Assembly: GCF_947504225.1 (NCBI RefSeq)
Contig: NZ_CANNGT010000004.1
Span: 186,001-250,000 of the forward strand
Origin: Brumimicrobium ulvae
GTDB lineage: Bacteria; Bacteroidota; Bacteroidia; Flavobacteriales_D; Crocinitomicaceae
DNA: 64,000 bases
Direction of reading: 5' to 3'
A program made the translations under genes and the position numbers. Below, one piece after another: positions 36,174 through 44,150 of this stretch (the stretch's first letter is position 1; every line of letters starts with the position of its first letter). Under the pieces are notes generated by a model. It was given only the letters and a program-made list of their open reading frames with translations. It was not told where the DNA came from and searched no databases.

Positions 36174-36548
36174 ATGAAAGAACCCGAAAAAGAAAGAGCT
36201 TGCCAAGAGTGTGGAACACAATTGAATGGAAGACGTGATCAAAAGTTTTGTGGGGACTACTGTAGGAACACTTTCAACAACAGATTGAATGAGGACAGCA
36301 ATAAATACATGCGTAGGATCAATAATATTTTACGGAAAAACAGACGTATTTTATCAAAACTAAATCCCGAGGGCAAAAAAACTGTAGATGGAATTACAAT
36401 GGCTGAGGAAGGATTTAACTTCCACTATTACACCAATATCTACACCACCAAAAAAGGAAGTCAGTATATTTTTTGTTATGACCAAGGTTACCTTAAAATG
36501 GACGACAATCAGTACATGTTAGTTCATAAGCAAGATTATGTTAAATAA
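36174..36548 (+). CDS. Small zinc-ribbon protein, DUF2116-like
   Basis: The 124-residue protein has an N-terminal zinc ribbon with CQECG (Cys10 and Cys13) and FCGDYC (Cys26 and Cys30), then a basic helix (RRINNILRKNRRILSKL) and a C-terminal region with GSQYIFCYDQGYLKMDD. Conserved small proteins of this kind are widespread in Bacteroidota and are sometimes labelled DUF2116. The basic helix suggests nucleic-acid binding; no function is established. It is a single gene, separated by terminator from the efflux operon. The 188 bp after it hold no recognised gene. Confidence 0.8.
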   Translation: MKEPEKERACQECGTQLNGRRDQKFCGDYCRNTFNNRLNEDSNKYMRRINNILRKNRRILSKLNPEGKKTVDGITMAEEGFNFHYYTNIYTTKKGSQYIFCYDQGYLKMDDNQYMLVHKQDYVK

Positions 36549-36736
36549 TGATGAGTGTTGAATACGATAGGGGTGGTTGTTTTATTCCAAACACGCGCTG
36601 TATTTAACTGCGGAAGTAGGCGGGTTTTATCTAATGCTAGCTGATTGACAATTAAAAAATCCGTGGGAATCTGCGACGCATTGTATTGGAGCACGATTTT
36701 CTACAGGCCTTACAAAGCGATGACAACAATCGTCTA

Positions 36737-37339
36737 TTACGGATTAAAACCAATTGTAATTAGTGGCTCACTTAAACTATAGAAAAATGCTTCATACATC
36801 AACTGTTTAAACTTAACTGATTTTGATGAATACATACTTGTCTTTGTTGGAGAAGATTTACATTGAATACCATTGTTTTCTGCATGTAGCATCCCCCTTT
36901 TCATGTGCAGTGGATCAGAAATCAACAAAACACTGTTTAAATTATGCGACGTAAGTAACTTTTTTGCTTCACTTAAGTTTTGAGTTGTATACTTTGATAC
37001 TTTTTCAATTAGAATATCTTCCTTCTTGACGCCTTTACTAATGGCATATAACTTAGCTACTTCGCTTTCCGACTGTGTTTGACCGTTTCCAACTCCACCA
37101 GTATAAATCACCTTATCGATTACTCCTTTCTTATACAAATATATACTGTGATTTATCCTTTCTCTAAAAACGGGTGATGGAGTACCATTGTTAATTGCCG
37201 CACCTAAAACAATTGCAACATCCGATTGCTCTTCACTGTATTCAGATGAATAGTTATAAATGCGCAATGCATTCAGCATAAAGTATGCAAAAAAGAACAA
37301 GGTGAAATAGACGATAGATTTTTTTAAAAATTTCATCAC
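36737..37339 (-). CDS. SanA/ElyC/YdcF-like DUF218 membrane-anchored protein
   Basis: The 200-residue protein has one N-terminal helix (about 8-26, SIVYFTLFFFAYFMLNAL) and a DUF218 domain: DVAIVLGAAINNGTPSPVFRER, VIYTGGVGNGQTQSESEVA, then LLISDPLHMKRGMLHAENNG. Relatives SanA and ElyC affect envelope permeability and peptidoglycan precursor handling in enterobacteria; biochemical activity is unclear. It starts 30 bp past the receptor stop, as the last gene of the five-gene locus, so co-transcription is likely even if its job is unrelated. Confidence 0.88.
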   Translation of the reverse strand: MMKFLKKSIVYFTLFFFAYFMLNALRIYNYSSEYSEEQSDVAIVLGAAINNGTPSPVFRERINHSIYLYKKGVIDKVIYTGGVGNGQTQSESEVAKLYAISKGVKKEDILIEKVSKYTTQNLSEAKKLLTSHNLNSVLLISDPLHMKRGMLHAENNGIQCKSSPTKTSMYSSKSVKFKQLMYEAFFYSLSEPLITIGFNP

Positions 37340-37369
37340 TACTGAAATTAGTATTGCGGATAATTACTG

Positions 37370-39796
37370 TTACTTCGCAAACTTAAACTGCAATGTCACA
37401 TATCCGTTAATCCCTTCAGAGGGTAGAATTCCAGGTCCAGGATAACCTGTTGCTCTTCTGGTAAAATAATTTGAATTGGTAAAGTTATTTACACCAAACT
37501 CAACTTGGAAATACTTTTTAAATGCATATTTCCCACTGAAGTCAAAGACAGAATATGCGGGAACCTCCCCCAACAGAGCATCACCTGAAGCTTCTACAGC
37601 GTTAGAGGCGTCAGAAAACTGCGCAGAATTAAAACTGTATTGAACTTTAAAAGTCCAGCTCTTGAAACTGGTACTGATTCCGGTTTTCACCATAAATTCA
37701 CTGACATATTCCACTTTGTTCCCTACATAGTTTGGTTCTTTCGAACGGATGTAATTGGCGTTAATATAAGAAGCATTAACGAAAGTGTTCAAACTCCATT
37801 CGCGTTCTTCGGTCCCCAGTTTCATCCAATCTATTTCCGCAAATGCTTCCAATCCATAATTCTGTGCATCACCAATATTGGTTCTTTCTTTTTTAACGGT
37901 TTTTGGTTTTGGTGCTAAGCCAATTTTATCACCATAGAAAATATAAAAGGCTGATAAATCATAAATTAAGAGGTCTTTTAAAAGTCCTCTAAACCCTAAT
38001 TCAGCAGTAAACCCATATTCATCTCTAATGTTAGGATCCACCACAACGTTTGGATTGGTTACGCGTATATCTGTGAAGTTTATGGCGCGATAATTCTGTG
38101 TGAAATTAGTATATAAACTTGCGCTTTTCCCGACTTTGTAGGATGCTCCAGCTCCAAACAAAGGAACTGTTCTCGACACAGCATTAGAATCTGTTACACG
38201 GTTTACCATCAGTGTATCGAAATTTAAGGGATGAACTACATATTGTTTATAGAATCCTTCCGAGCGGGTAGAAATATTTTCTAAACGGACACCTAAATTA
38301 AACCTCCATTTTTTACCTAAAAAGAACATGTTTTCGGCAAACAAAGCTTGATTTACTGAAGGATAAACAAAAGATGAACCTTCTACGTCATCGGGATGAA
38401 TAAAAACAAAGTTGGCATCATCACCATCTGCGGCTGTTCCCTGTTTGGTTTGTGTTTCTCCTTGGTAAACCCTAGCTCCAACAAGTAATGCTCCTTTAAT
38501 TTTTGCAGAGGAAGTTTCTGATTTAAACCAGCTGTACTTTTTCATGAAACGTGCTTCTATTCCACCGTTGATGAAGTCAGAATAAATCATTTCTCTGTTT
38601 CCTCCATTGTCGGTTTGGGTTATTTTCCCTAAGAAACCTAAAGTTCTTCGGTTTGAAATCATTCCAAAAGCACGTATATCAAAAGTTGTTGTCTTATTGA
38701 TTTGATAATTTGAAGTCAAGGCCAACAAGTTCCAATCTACAGCGAACCAGTTTCTATCTCGAACACTTTGACGTGGATCTTCTTGGAAGGCCACATCGGT
38801 TAATCCCCCGGCTTGTTTGGTCAAATAATTCATGTGCGTAAACTCAATACCGACCGTCCAGTTTTCGTTTAAATAATACCCCAACTGTGCAAAAGCTTGG
38901 TGTTGATAAAAGTGACTATTTTCTCTGTAGCCGTCTCCTCTTTTATATTGGTGATAAGCTTGATAATACATTCTTTTGTGGGAACCTGAAATCCTGTTGA
39001 ATGAACTAAAGTAGCCATATCCTCCTCCAGTAATTCTAGAAGTAAACTCAAAGGGACTGTGTTTAACTGGTGCTAAAATTTCAAAATTCAATAGACCTCC
39101 AAACTGAGTTCCGAACTGTAATGCGGCAGAACCACGGATAATCTCTATGCTTTTTAGCGCCTCAATTGGTGGCGTATAGTAGCTTTCTGGATAACCTAAA
39201 GCATCCGCACTGATATCGTATCCGTTTTGTCTGGTATTAAAATTGGCTGTCCTTTTTGGACTCAATCCCCTTCCTCCAATTCCCGTTTGAATACCTGAAC
39301 CATCGTTTTCCCAAATATTTAGTCCGGGAACTTTTGCATACATTTCACGCGCATTCCCTGTGGATTTTGCTCCGCTTAAGTTTTCTAATTCAATAATAGA
39401 GTTGGTTCCGGTATTTAATCGAACTCCTTTGATGGGTGGCATAAATCCCACGTTAAAATCGGCCATTCGCTTTTTCACAATAATTACTTCACCAATCTCT
39501 TGGGTTTCGTAACACATCTTCAATCGGTTGTTATTATTGGTAGACATATCCTTTCCAGCAACAACCAATAAAGTATCATACTGACTAAAAGTAAATTGGA
39601 TTGTATCTCCGTAATTTGCAGGTATAGTAAATTCACCTTTATTTGAAGCTCTTGCCAATGCTTTTGAGGCCAAGTTCTGAACCTTTATCCCTGGAACTCC
39701 TTCATTCTCTTGATCGACAATGATTCCACTATAATTTTCTTGTCCGAATGAAACGAACACCATTAAAAATGATATGATTGCTACTACTGTTCTCAC
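37370..39796 (-). CDS. TonB-dependent receptor, FecA-like, of the gamma-carboxylase/imelysin locus
   Basis: The 808-residue protein has a signal peptide (MRTVVAIISFLMVFVSFGQ), a carboxypeptidase-D regulatory-like domain (ENYSGIIVDQENEGVPGIKV), a plug with ENLSGAKSTGNAREMYAKVP and GGRGLSPKRTANFNTRQNG, and a barrel ending LQFKFAK. The plug sequence is of the FecA/ferric-citrate type, suggesting an iron or other metal chelate as ligand, though that is not fixed by sequence. It overlaps the upstream gamma-carboxylase-like gene by 4 bp (ATGA), so translation is probably coupled. Confidence 0.92.
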   Translation of the reverse strand: MRTVVAIISFLMVFVSFGQENYSGIIVDQENEGVPGIKVQNLASKALARASNKGEFTIPANYGDTIQFTFSQYDTLLVVAGKDMSTNNNNRLKMCYETQEIGEVIIVKKRMADFNVGFMPPIKGVRLNTGTNSIIELENLSGAKSTGNAREMYAKVPGLNIWENDGSGIQTGIGGRGLSPKRTANFNTRQNGYDISADALGYPESYYTPPIEALKSIEIIRGSAALQFGTQFGGLLNFEILAPVKHSPFEFTSRITGGGYGYFSSFNRISGSHKRMYYQAYHQYKRGDGYRENSHFYQHQAFAQLGYYLNENWTVGIEFTHMNYLTKQAGGLTDVAFQEDPRQSVRDRNWFAVDWNLLALTSNYQINKTTTFDIRAFGMISNRRTLGFLGKITQTDNGGNREMIYSDFINGGIEARFMKKYSWFKSETSSAKIKGALLVGARVYQGETQTKQGTAADGDDANFVFIHPDDVEGSSFVYPSVNQALFAENMFFLGKKWRFNLGVRLENISTRSEGFYKQYVVHPLNFDTLMVNRVTDSNAVSRTVPLFGAGASYKVGKSASLYTNFTQNYRAINFTDIRVTNPNVVVDPNIRDEYGFTAELGFRGLLKDLLIYDLSAFYIFYGDKIGLAPKPKTVKKERTNIGDAQNYGLEAFAEIDWMKLGTEEREWSLNTFVNASYINANYIRSKEPNYVGNKVEYVSEFMVKTGISTSFKSWTFKVQYSFNSAQFSDASNAVEASGDALLGEVPAYSVFDFSGKYAFKKYFQVEFGVNNFTNSNYFTRRATGYPGPGILPSEGINGYVTLQFKFAK

Positions 39797-41175
39797 TTTT
39801 CAAAAGGTTCTATCCAATCACGGTGTTTTAAATTATAAGGCAAGGCTGTCAAATCGTGTTTTTTATCAATAAACTTCTGTGATGGCCTTCCATTCAAACT
39901 CACAAATACTTCTGCATGAACTGCAGGATCGTGCAAAGTTATTGATTGTTCCTTGTTAGAGAAGGTTTTTCCATCAAATTCTTGCTTTAAATATTTTGCA
40001 AATTGCAGAATCATGTCTGGTTGGGTCATCATTTGATCTTCTTGTCTTACGGTAAGGTAATCAGTGTTGTCAATTTCAATCGTTCTCCCTGTTGCTTTAT
40101 CGGTTACGTAAAAAGTGGCGTGACCTTCTTTATGCATCAGCATAACCCGCCATGAAAAGCGGAATCCTTCTTCATTCCAAAACAAGTTTCCAGGATACAA
40201 AACAAAGCGCAATGGGATGATTATTTGAAGCGCTATATACGTTAGAAGTGCAAACCTCACTAACTTCTGTGAACCAGTATGTTTTCGAACAAGGTTCGGA
40301 ACTGTCGCTGTCCATCTGAATACTTTCTTGAGTCCATTCAACATGGTCTGGTGAAACTTCACACTAAAAAACAAGGTTGTTGAGAAAATCATCACCCAAG
40401 GGAACACACCAATAGGAAACAATAACCACGTCACCACATGAAAGAAGATAACTGCCAAGTAGGCAAAAGGACGGGTGCGTTTATTCAATAAAAAGAATAC
40501 GATGAACAAGTCGTACAGACACCCCATCCAACTGAAGAAATAAGCTGTAATTTCTTCCTGAAGTAATCCACCTATGAAAGGTACATTATGGTGCGCCTGC
40601 AACCAAATCTTTAAGGGTTGAGCTTCAAAAAGCCAATCAGAATTAATTTTTGCAATTCCTGCGAAAATATACACCACGGCCAATTGAAACTTTAATATGC
40701 CAATATGCCAAGCTGCTGTTTCCGTCCTTCTGATTTTAGGAAAAAGCTTTGCGTCAATTGAGAAGTCGCGATGAGCCGGAATCCACATCATTAAGAAGCT
40801 CATTAAACTTAAAAAATAATAGTGGTTGAGGTAATTGGATTTATCCAGTAATTCAACATAGGTAAAACACACAAAAAACAACAGCGTACTCACCCGATAA
40901 AACAACCCCAAGACGATAAACAGTGCAGCAACAACCATGATGATGAATGGAATGTACATTAAGTTTCCTTCCAAAGGTTTAACCCATTCAAAACCTAAGA
41001 ATCCAAAAAAGAACTTCGGCTCGATGTATTGCGTTTCCACCCATCCTTTCAAAATAAAACGCACACTACTAAAAAGCAGCATAGCTCCAAAAATTATGCG
41101 AAACATAACCAATGGAGCTATAGCTGTTTGCTTAAAAAAATCAGCCTTTGTGCTTCTATTTATTGCTTTAATCAC
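39793..41175 (-). CDS. HTTM / vitamin-K-dependent gamma-carboxylase-like membrane enzyme
   Basis: The 460-residue protein has several transmembrane helices over about 22-300 followed by a soluble C-terminal domain (about 310-460). The stretch VELLDKSNYLNHYYF corresponds to the human gamma-carboxylase active-site segment; its Lys112 aligns with the catalytic Lys218 of human GGCX by recall. A second landmark, RFSWRVMLMHKEGHATFYV, matches the family C-terminal domain. In animals the enzyme carboxylates glutamates using reduced vitamin K; bacterial relatives have no established substrate. It overlaps the imelysin gene by 8 bp and the receptor gene by 4 bp. Confidence 0.88.
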   Translation of the reverse strand: MIKAINRSTKADFFKQTAIAPLVMFRIIFGAMLLFSSVRFILKGWVETQYIEPKFFFGFLGFEWVKPLEGNLMYIPFIIMVVAALFIVLGLFYRVSTLLFFVCFTYVELLDKSNYLNHYYFLSLMSFLMMWIPAHRDFSIDAKLFPKIRRTETAAWHIGILKFQLAVVYIFAGIAKINSDWLFEAQPLKIWLQAHHNVPFIGGLLQEEITAYFFSWMGCLYDLFIVFFLLNKRTRPFAYLAVIFFHVVTWLLFPIGVFPWVMIFSTTLFFSVKFHQTMLNGLKKVFRWTATVPNLVRKHTGSQKLVRFALLTYIALQIIIPLRFVLYPGNLFWNEEGFRFSWRVMLMHKEGHATFYVTDKATGRTIEIDNTDYLTVRQEDQMMTQPDMILQFAKYLKQEFDGKTFSNKEQSITLHDPAVHAEVFVSLNGRPSQKFIDKKHDLTALPYNLKHRDWIEPFEK

Positions 41176-42247
41176 CGTCGTTGTCCTGATAAGTAATCAA
41201 TACTCCAAACGCTGAAGTCATGTCTGTTTTAATGTTGACCACTTGCTGTTGAAGATGAAGGTATAACTCATCTAACTGATTCATCATTGAAGGATTGTTA
41301 ATGGCTTCCTCTAAAGTCACTGTAAAAGCTTCTGCGTCTGCAATAATCAAATCGAATTTATCATTGATCACATCATCCAACCCTACTTTTTCTAAATGGA
41401 CTAAATAATTGCTAAATCCAACACCACTGGTGTTATTCGCAAAACTATTTCCGTTATAAACGGCCTTTAGCCTTTTAATGCTCTCGATAAGTAATTCAAA
41501 TGAAATACCGCTGTAGCGCGCCTCCACATATTCAGGCTTCACCAATCCAAGGTTTGCTTTTCCTATTGGAATTCCAACTTTTGCAGTCTTTGCCAACTCA
41601 TAATCTCTATTGAATTCATTAACGAACTCCGAAAAAGCTGAAGTTGAAGAAGTCCCGGTCGATTTATTGAAAACTGACTCATAATTGACCCATGCATTTA
41701 CCACAGATTGTGTTTCACTGTATAGCTTCTCAATTACTTCCTCAGTATATGATAAATAAGCTGTTTCATTTTGAAAGCGATTCAGTGCATCGTAATTGTA
41801 CAACAAATAATCTAAGGCATTGAATCCAATAGCATCCAAATTATTCACAGCAGCTAAATTATAACCTCCGTTGGATATGTTGGTTTGAATTTTTGCGGTA
41901 TCAACAGGATAAGTTCCTGTTGCATTTTTAAATCCAATAGAGCGTACCGGACCAAAATCAAATATCTTAACCGTTTGCCAAGTCAAATAAGCTGCTTTCC
42001 AGTTTGACTTTACTATATCCAAGTTGGCATTTGTCGGATTGTTTTTAAAATCCATAAAGCTTGATTTTAAACCACTCACCTCATGATCAAAACTATTCAA
42101 AGCGGGTAAAATGATATTCCCAGACACATTCTCTAAGAGGGCGCTTTTATTAAAATCGGCTTGATCACCATCCTTGTTTTTATCCTTACAAGAGAATAAA
42201 AAACCAAGGCTTAAAACAAATACAAATCCAACTAATTTCTTCAACAT
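41168..42247 (-). CDS. Imelysin-like lipoprotein with altered GxHxxE motif
   Basis: The 359-residue product has a lipoprotein signal ending at Cys20 (GFLFSC) and two helical-bundle repeats of the imelysin/IrpA family (SNWKAAYLTWQTVKIFDFGPVRSIG, split by family variation, then LLIESIKRLKAVYNG). The conserved GxHxxE motif reads GFNALD at 141-146, so both putative metal ligands are changed (His to Asn, Glu to Asp). Imelysins are thought to take part in iron acquisition at the cell surface. The chosen ATG (MLKKLVGF) lies 19 bp past the preceding gene; a longer frame would overlap it. It is followed by the gamma-carboxylase-like gene. Confidence 0.85.
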   Translation of the reverse strand: MLKKLVGFVFVLSLGFLFSCKDKNKDGDQADFNKSALLENVSGNIILPALNSFDHEVSGLKSSFMDFKNNPTNANLDIVKSNWKAAYLTWQTVKIFDFGPVRSIGFKNATGTYPVDTAKIQTNISNGGYNLAAVNNLDAIGFNALDYLLYNYDALNRFQNETAYLSYTEEVIEKLYSETQSVVNAWVNYESVFNKSTGTSSTSAFSEFVNEFNRDYELAKTAKVGIPIGKANLGLVKPEYVEARYSGISFELLIESIKRLKAVYNGNSFANNTSGVGFSNYLVHLEKVGLDDVINDKFDLIIADAEAFTVTLEEAINNPSMMNQLDELYLHLQQQVVNIKTDMTSAFGVLITYQDNDGD

Positions 42248-42266
42248 GACTTTCTTTATTTTAACA

Positions 42267-43409
42267 TTAAAACTTCGCCTCAATCGAAGCTACAATCGCA
42301 TTGATATCTGCAACTGTAATATCCCACATATTTGCAGGGAACTGAGCCATTAATGAAGTATGTTCAGCAACTGACATTCTTCTCGTTTCCAAGGGCGCAT
42401 AACGTAAATTCCAGGCAAAAGCATAAGCTTCAGATAGTGCATGAAATGCTTTGGCATTATCCACACCTAAATCAGCTACAGCAGCGTTTAAGTAATAAAT
42501 TGCCTGACGTGCAGAAATGGTTTCCCACATTGTTCTAATTTCTTGAATTGCAGCATCACGCTTTGCCATATCATCATTTGAAATTGCAGCACGTCCTTTC
42601 AAGAAGTTATCCATCATCACTGCATTCGAATTTAATTCTGCATCACGTGCATTGCAATATTTCCCCCAAAAACTATTGGGTACATCTGTTGGGAAATTTG
42701 TAGGAACACCAAAGTATCCAAACGCTTCATCAAAATGATGTTCCATTGCTGTATAGAATTTGCCATTTGCTGCATCTACAGCTACAGAATTATCTACATT
42801 CATTTTAGCATCACTAAAATATCCATTCACTGCTTGGTGCATAAAAACAGCCCCCATCAATCCTTTTTCAATTAACTGAACGGGCTCATATCCATTGGCA
42901 TCAAATAAATATTTTTTAGAACCTGATGTTAAAACACCTGCTTGACCACTAGCTGCAGTTTCAGCAAAATCATTACTGGCTATTGCTAGATCAGCCATCC
43001 AGTCTTTAAACATCTGAACATCGTCCGGAAAACATTTATTCTCTAATTGCTTGGTTGAAGAAAAAGAGAAATTTCCTCCTCCATTGTCACCGGTATTGGC
43101 AAACATATCTAACAAAGCTTGCTCATCAACCATACCTGTTGTTCCAGACTTCATTTCAACCACCATTTCTTCTAATTGACTTAGACGATCAATTTGTCCT
43201 CCGTAACTTACAGTTGAATTTCCGTTAGCATCTTTAAAGGTATAGGTTGTTGGAACAGTATACCCTTCTGCTGTTTCATATTTACAAGAACCGTCTTCTT
43301 TTTTGGCTTCTGAATTATAATTGATTGCAGTTTCGTCCATACATCCTTCTTTCTTACAAGAAAATAATGTCGCTGCAACTGCTGTAACTAGTAAAATATT
43401 CTTTAACAT
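42267..43409 (-). CDS. DUF4856 lipoprotein with GCMD...DDGSC motif
   Basis: The 380-residue product begins MLKNILLVTAVAATLFSC with lipobox Cys18, then the short Cys-bounded module GCMDETAINYNSEAKKEDG ending SCKYE. The DUF4856 domain follows (YTVPTTYTFKDANGNSTVSY, GGQIDRLSQLEEMV, then helices to the C-terminus). DUF4856 proteins typically neighbour imelysins and TonB receptors, consistent with a surface binding role. The frame extends 27 codons upstream, but the lipoprotein signal fixes the start at 43409. It is the first gene of the locus, read leftward, and diverges from msrB. Confidence 0.88.
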   Translation of the reverse strand: MLKNILLVTAVAATLFSCKKEGCMDETAINYNSEAKKEDGSCKYETAEGYTVPTTYTFKDANGNSTVSYGGQIDRLSQLEEMVVEMKSGTTGMVDEQALLDMFANTGDNGGGNFSFSSTKQLENKCFPDDVQMFKDWMADLAIASNDFAETAASGQAGVLTSGSKKYLFDANGYEPVQLIEKGLMGAVFMHQAVNGYFSDAKMNVDNSVAVDAANGKFYTAMEHHFDEAFGYFGVPTNFPTDVPNSFWGKYCNARDAELNSNAVMMDNFLKGRAAISNDDMAKRDAAIQEIRTMWETISARQAIYYLNAAVADLGVDNAKAFHALSEAYAFAWNLRYAPLETRRMSVAEHTSLMAQFPANMWDITVADINAIVASIEAKF

Positions 43410-43513
43410 CCTTTTTTGTTTTTTTGATACTGCAAAATAACAGCTTCTTCGGAAAACTGACAATACCCTAAAATAGGTATTTAGAATCATTTTAAATAAA
43501 GAAAATTAATTGA

Positions 43514-43521
43514 TATCTTTG
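43514..43521 (+). promoter_or_regulatory. Candidate -7 box for msrB
   Basis: TATCTTTG matches TAnnTTTG, 50 bp upstream of the msrB ATG. There is no good -33 TTG; only a T-rich tttaaa at about the right distance. Confidence 0.4.
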
Positions 43522-43571
43522 ACTGTGAACAATAGCAAGCAAAAAACGTTAAGATTAAAAAACATAGAACA

Positions 43572-43946
43572 ATGTCAGAAAACACAAAAAAATACAATGA
43601 GTTAACACCAGAAGAGCAACGTGTCATCCTCCAGAAAGGGACAGAACGTCCTTTTACAGGAGCATTACTGAACGAATCAGCAAAAGGGATATACACCTGT
43701 AAACAGTGCGATGCTCCACTATACACTTCGGAAAGCAAATTTGACGCGATGTGCGGTTGGCCAGCCTTCGACGACGAAATTGAAGGTGCGGTTGAACGTG
43801 TACCTGATGCAGATGGGAGAAGAACAGAGATTATTTGTTCTAATTGTAAAGGTCATCTAGGTCATGTTTTTGTTGGTGAAAACTTTACTGCAAAAAACAC
43901 AAGACACTGTGTGAATTCTGTTTCAATGAATTTCAAAGCATTATAA
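43572..43946 (+). CDS. msrB: Peptide-methionine (R)-S-oxide reductase MsrB
   Basis: The 124-residue single-domain enzyme reduces methionine-R-sulfoxide in proteins. It has the zinc-binding pairs CKQC and CSNC, the FDAMCGWPAFDDEI core, the GHLGHVF motif and the active-site RHCVNS with the catalytic Cys near residue 116. No MsrA fusion or secretion signal is present, so it should be cytosolic. The gene is monocistronic, divergent from the DUF4856 operon and followed by a candidate terminator. Confidence 0.95.
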   Translation: MSENTKKYNELTPEEQRVILQKGTERPFTGALLNESAKGIYTCKQCDAPLYTSESKFDAMCGWPAFDDEIEGAVERVPDADGRRTEIICSNCKGHLGHVFVGENFTAKNTRHCVNSVSMNFKAL

Positions 43947-43991
43947 GTCTTTGTTGGAAAATGTAAAGACTTAAAACTTTGTTTTTTTTTA
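43945..43991 (+). terminator. Candidate terminator of msrB
   Basis: The arms aagtcttt (43945-43952) and aaagactt (43965-43972) form an 8-bp stem starting in the stop codon. A run of ten T begins 9 nt beyond the stem, further than usual. Confidence 0.5.
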
Positions 43992-44098
43992 TAATAGATA
44001 AAATCTCGTTTACTTAATTTTCTAAAGATGAGTATAACAAGACCACTATGGACTGAAAGCGCTATAGGTTTAGATAAAAAAAATTCTAAGTGTAAAAG

Positions 44099-44141
44099 AA
44101 ATAGCCAGCCGTAATTAACGACTGGCTATTTTATTTTTAAC
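44099..44141. terminator. Bidirectional terminator downstream of PorE-like gene
   Basis: The arms aaatagccag (44099-44108) and ctggctattt (44122-44131), with an inner cgt/acg extension, form a long stem with one mismatch. Both flanks are rich in T or A. It lies 20 bp past the stop of the reverse-strand gene ending at 44151. Confidence 0.85.
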
Positions 44142-44150
44142 TAGTTCTGC

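Noticed and set aside
43410..43490. N-terminal extension of the DUF4856 protein
   Set aside because: It would bury the lipoprotein signal peptide 27 residues inside the protein.
44028..44114. 28-codon ORF after msrB
   Set aside because: Its end lies inside the terminator hairpin and the product has no recognisable feature; likely chance.
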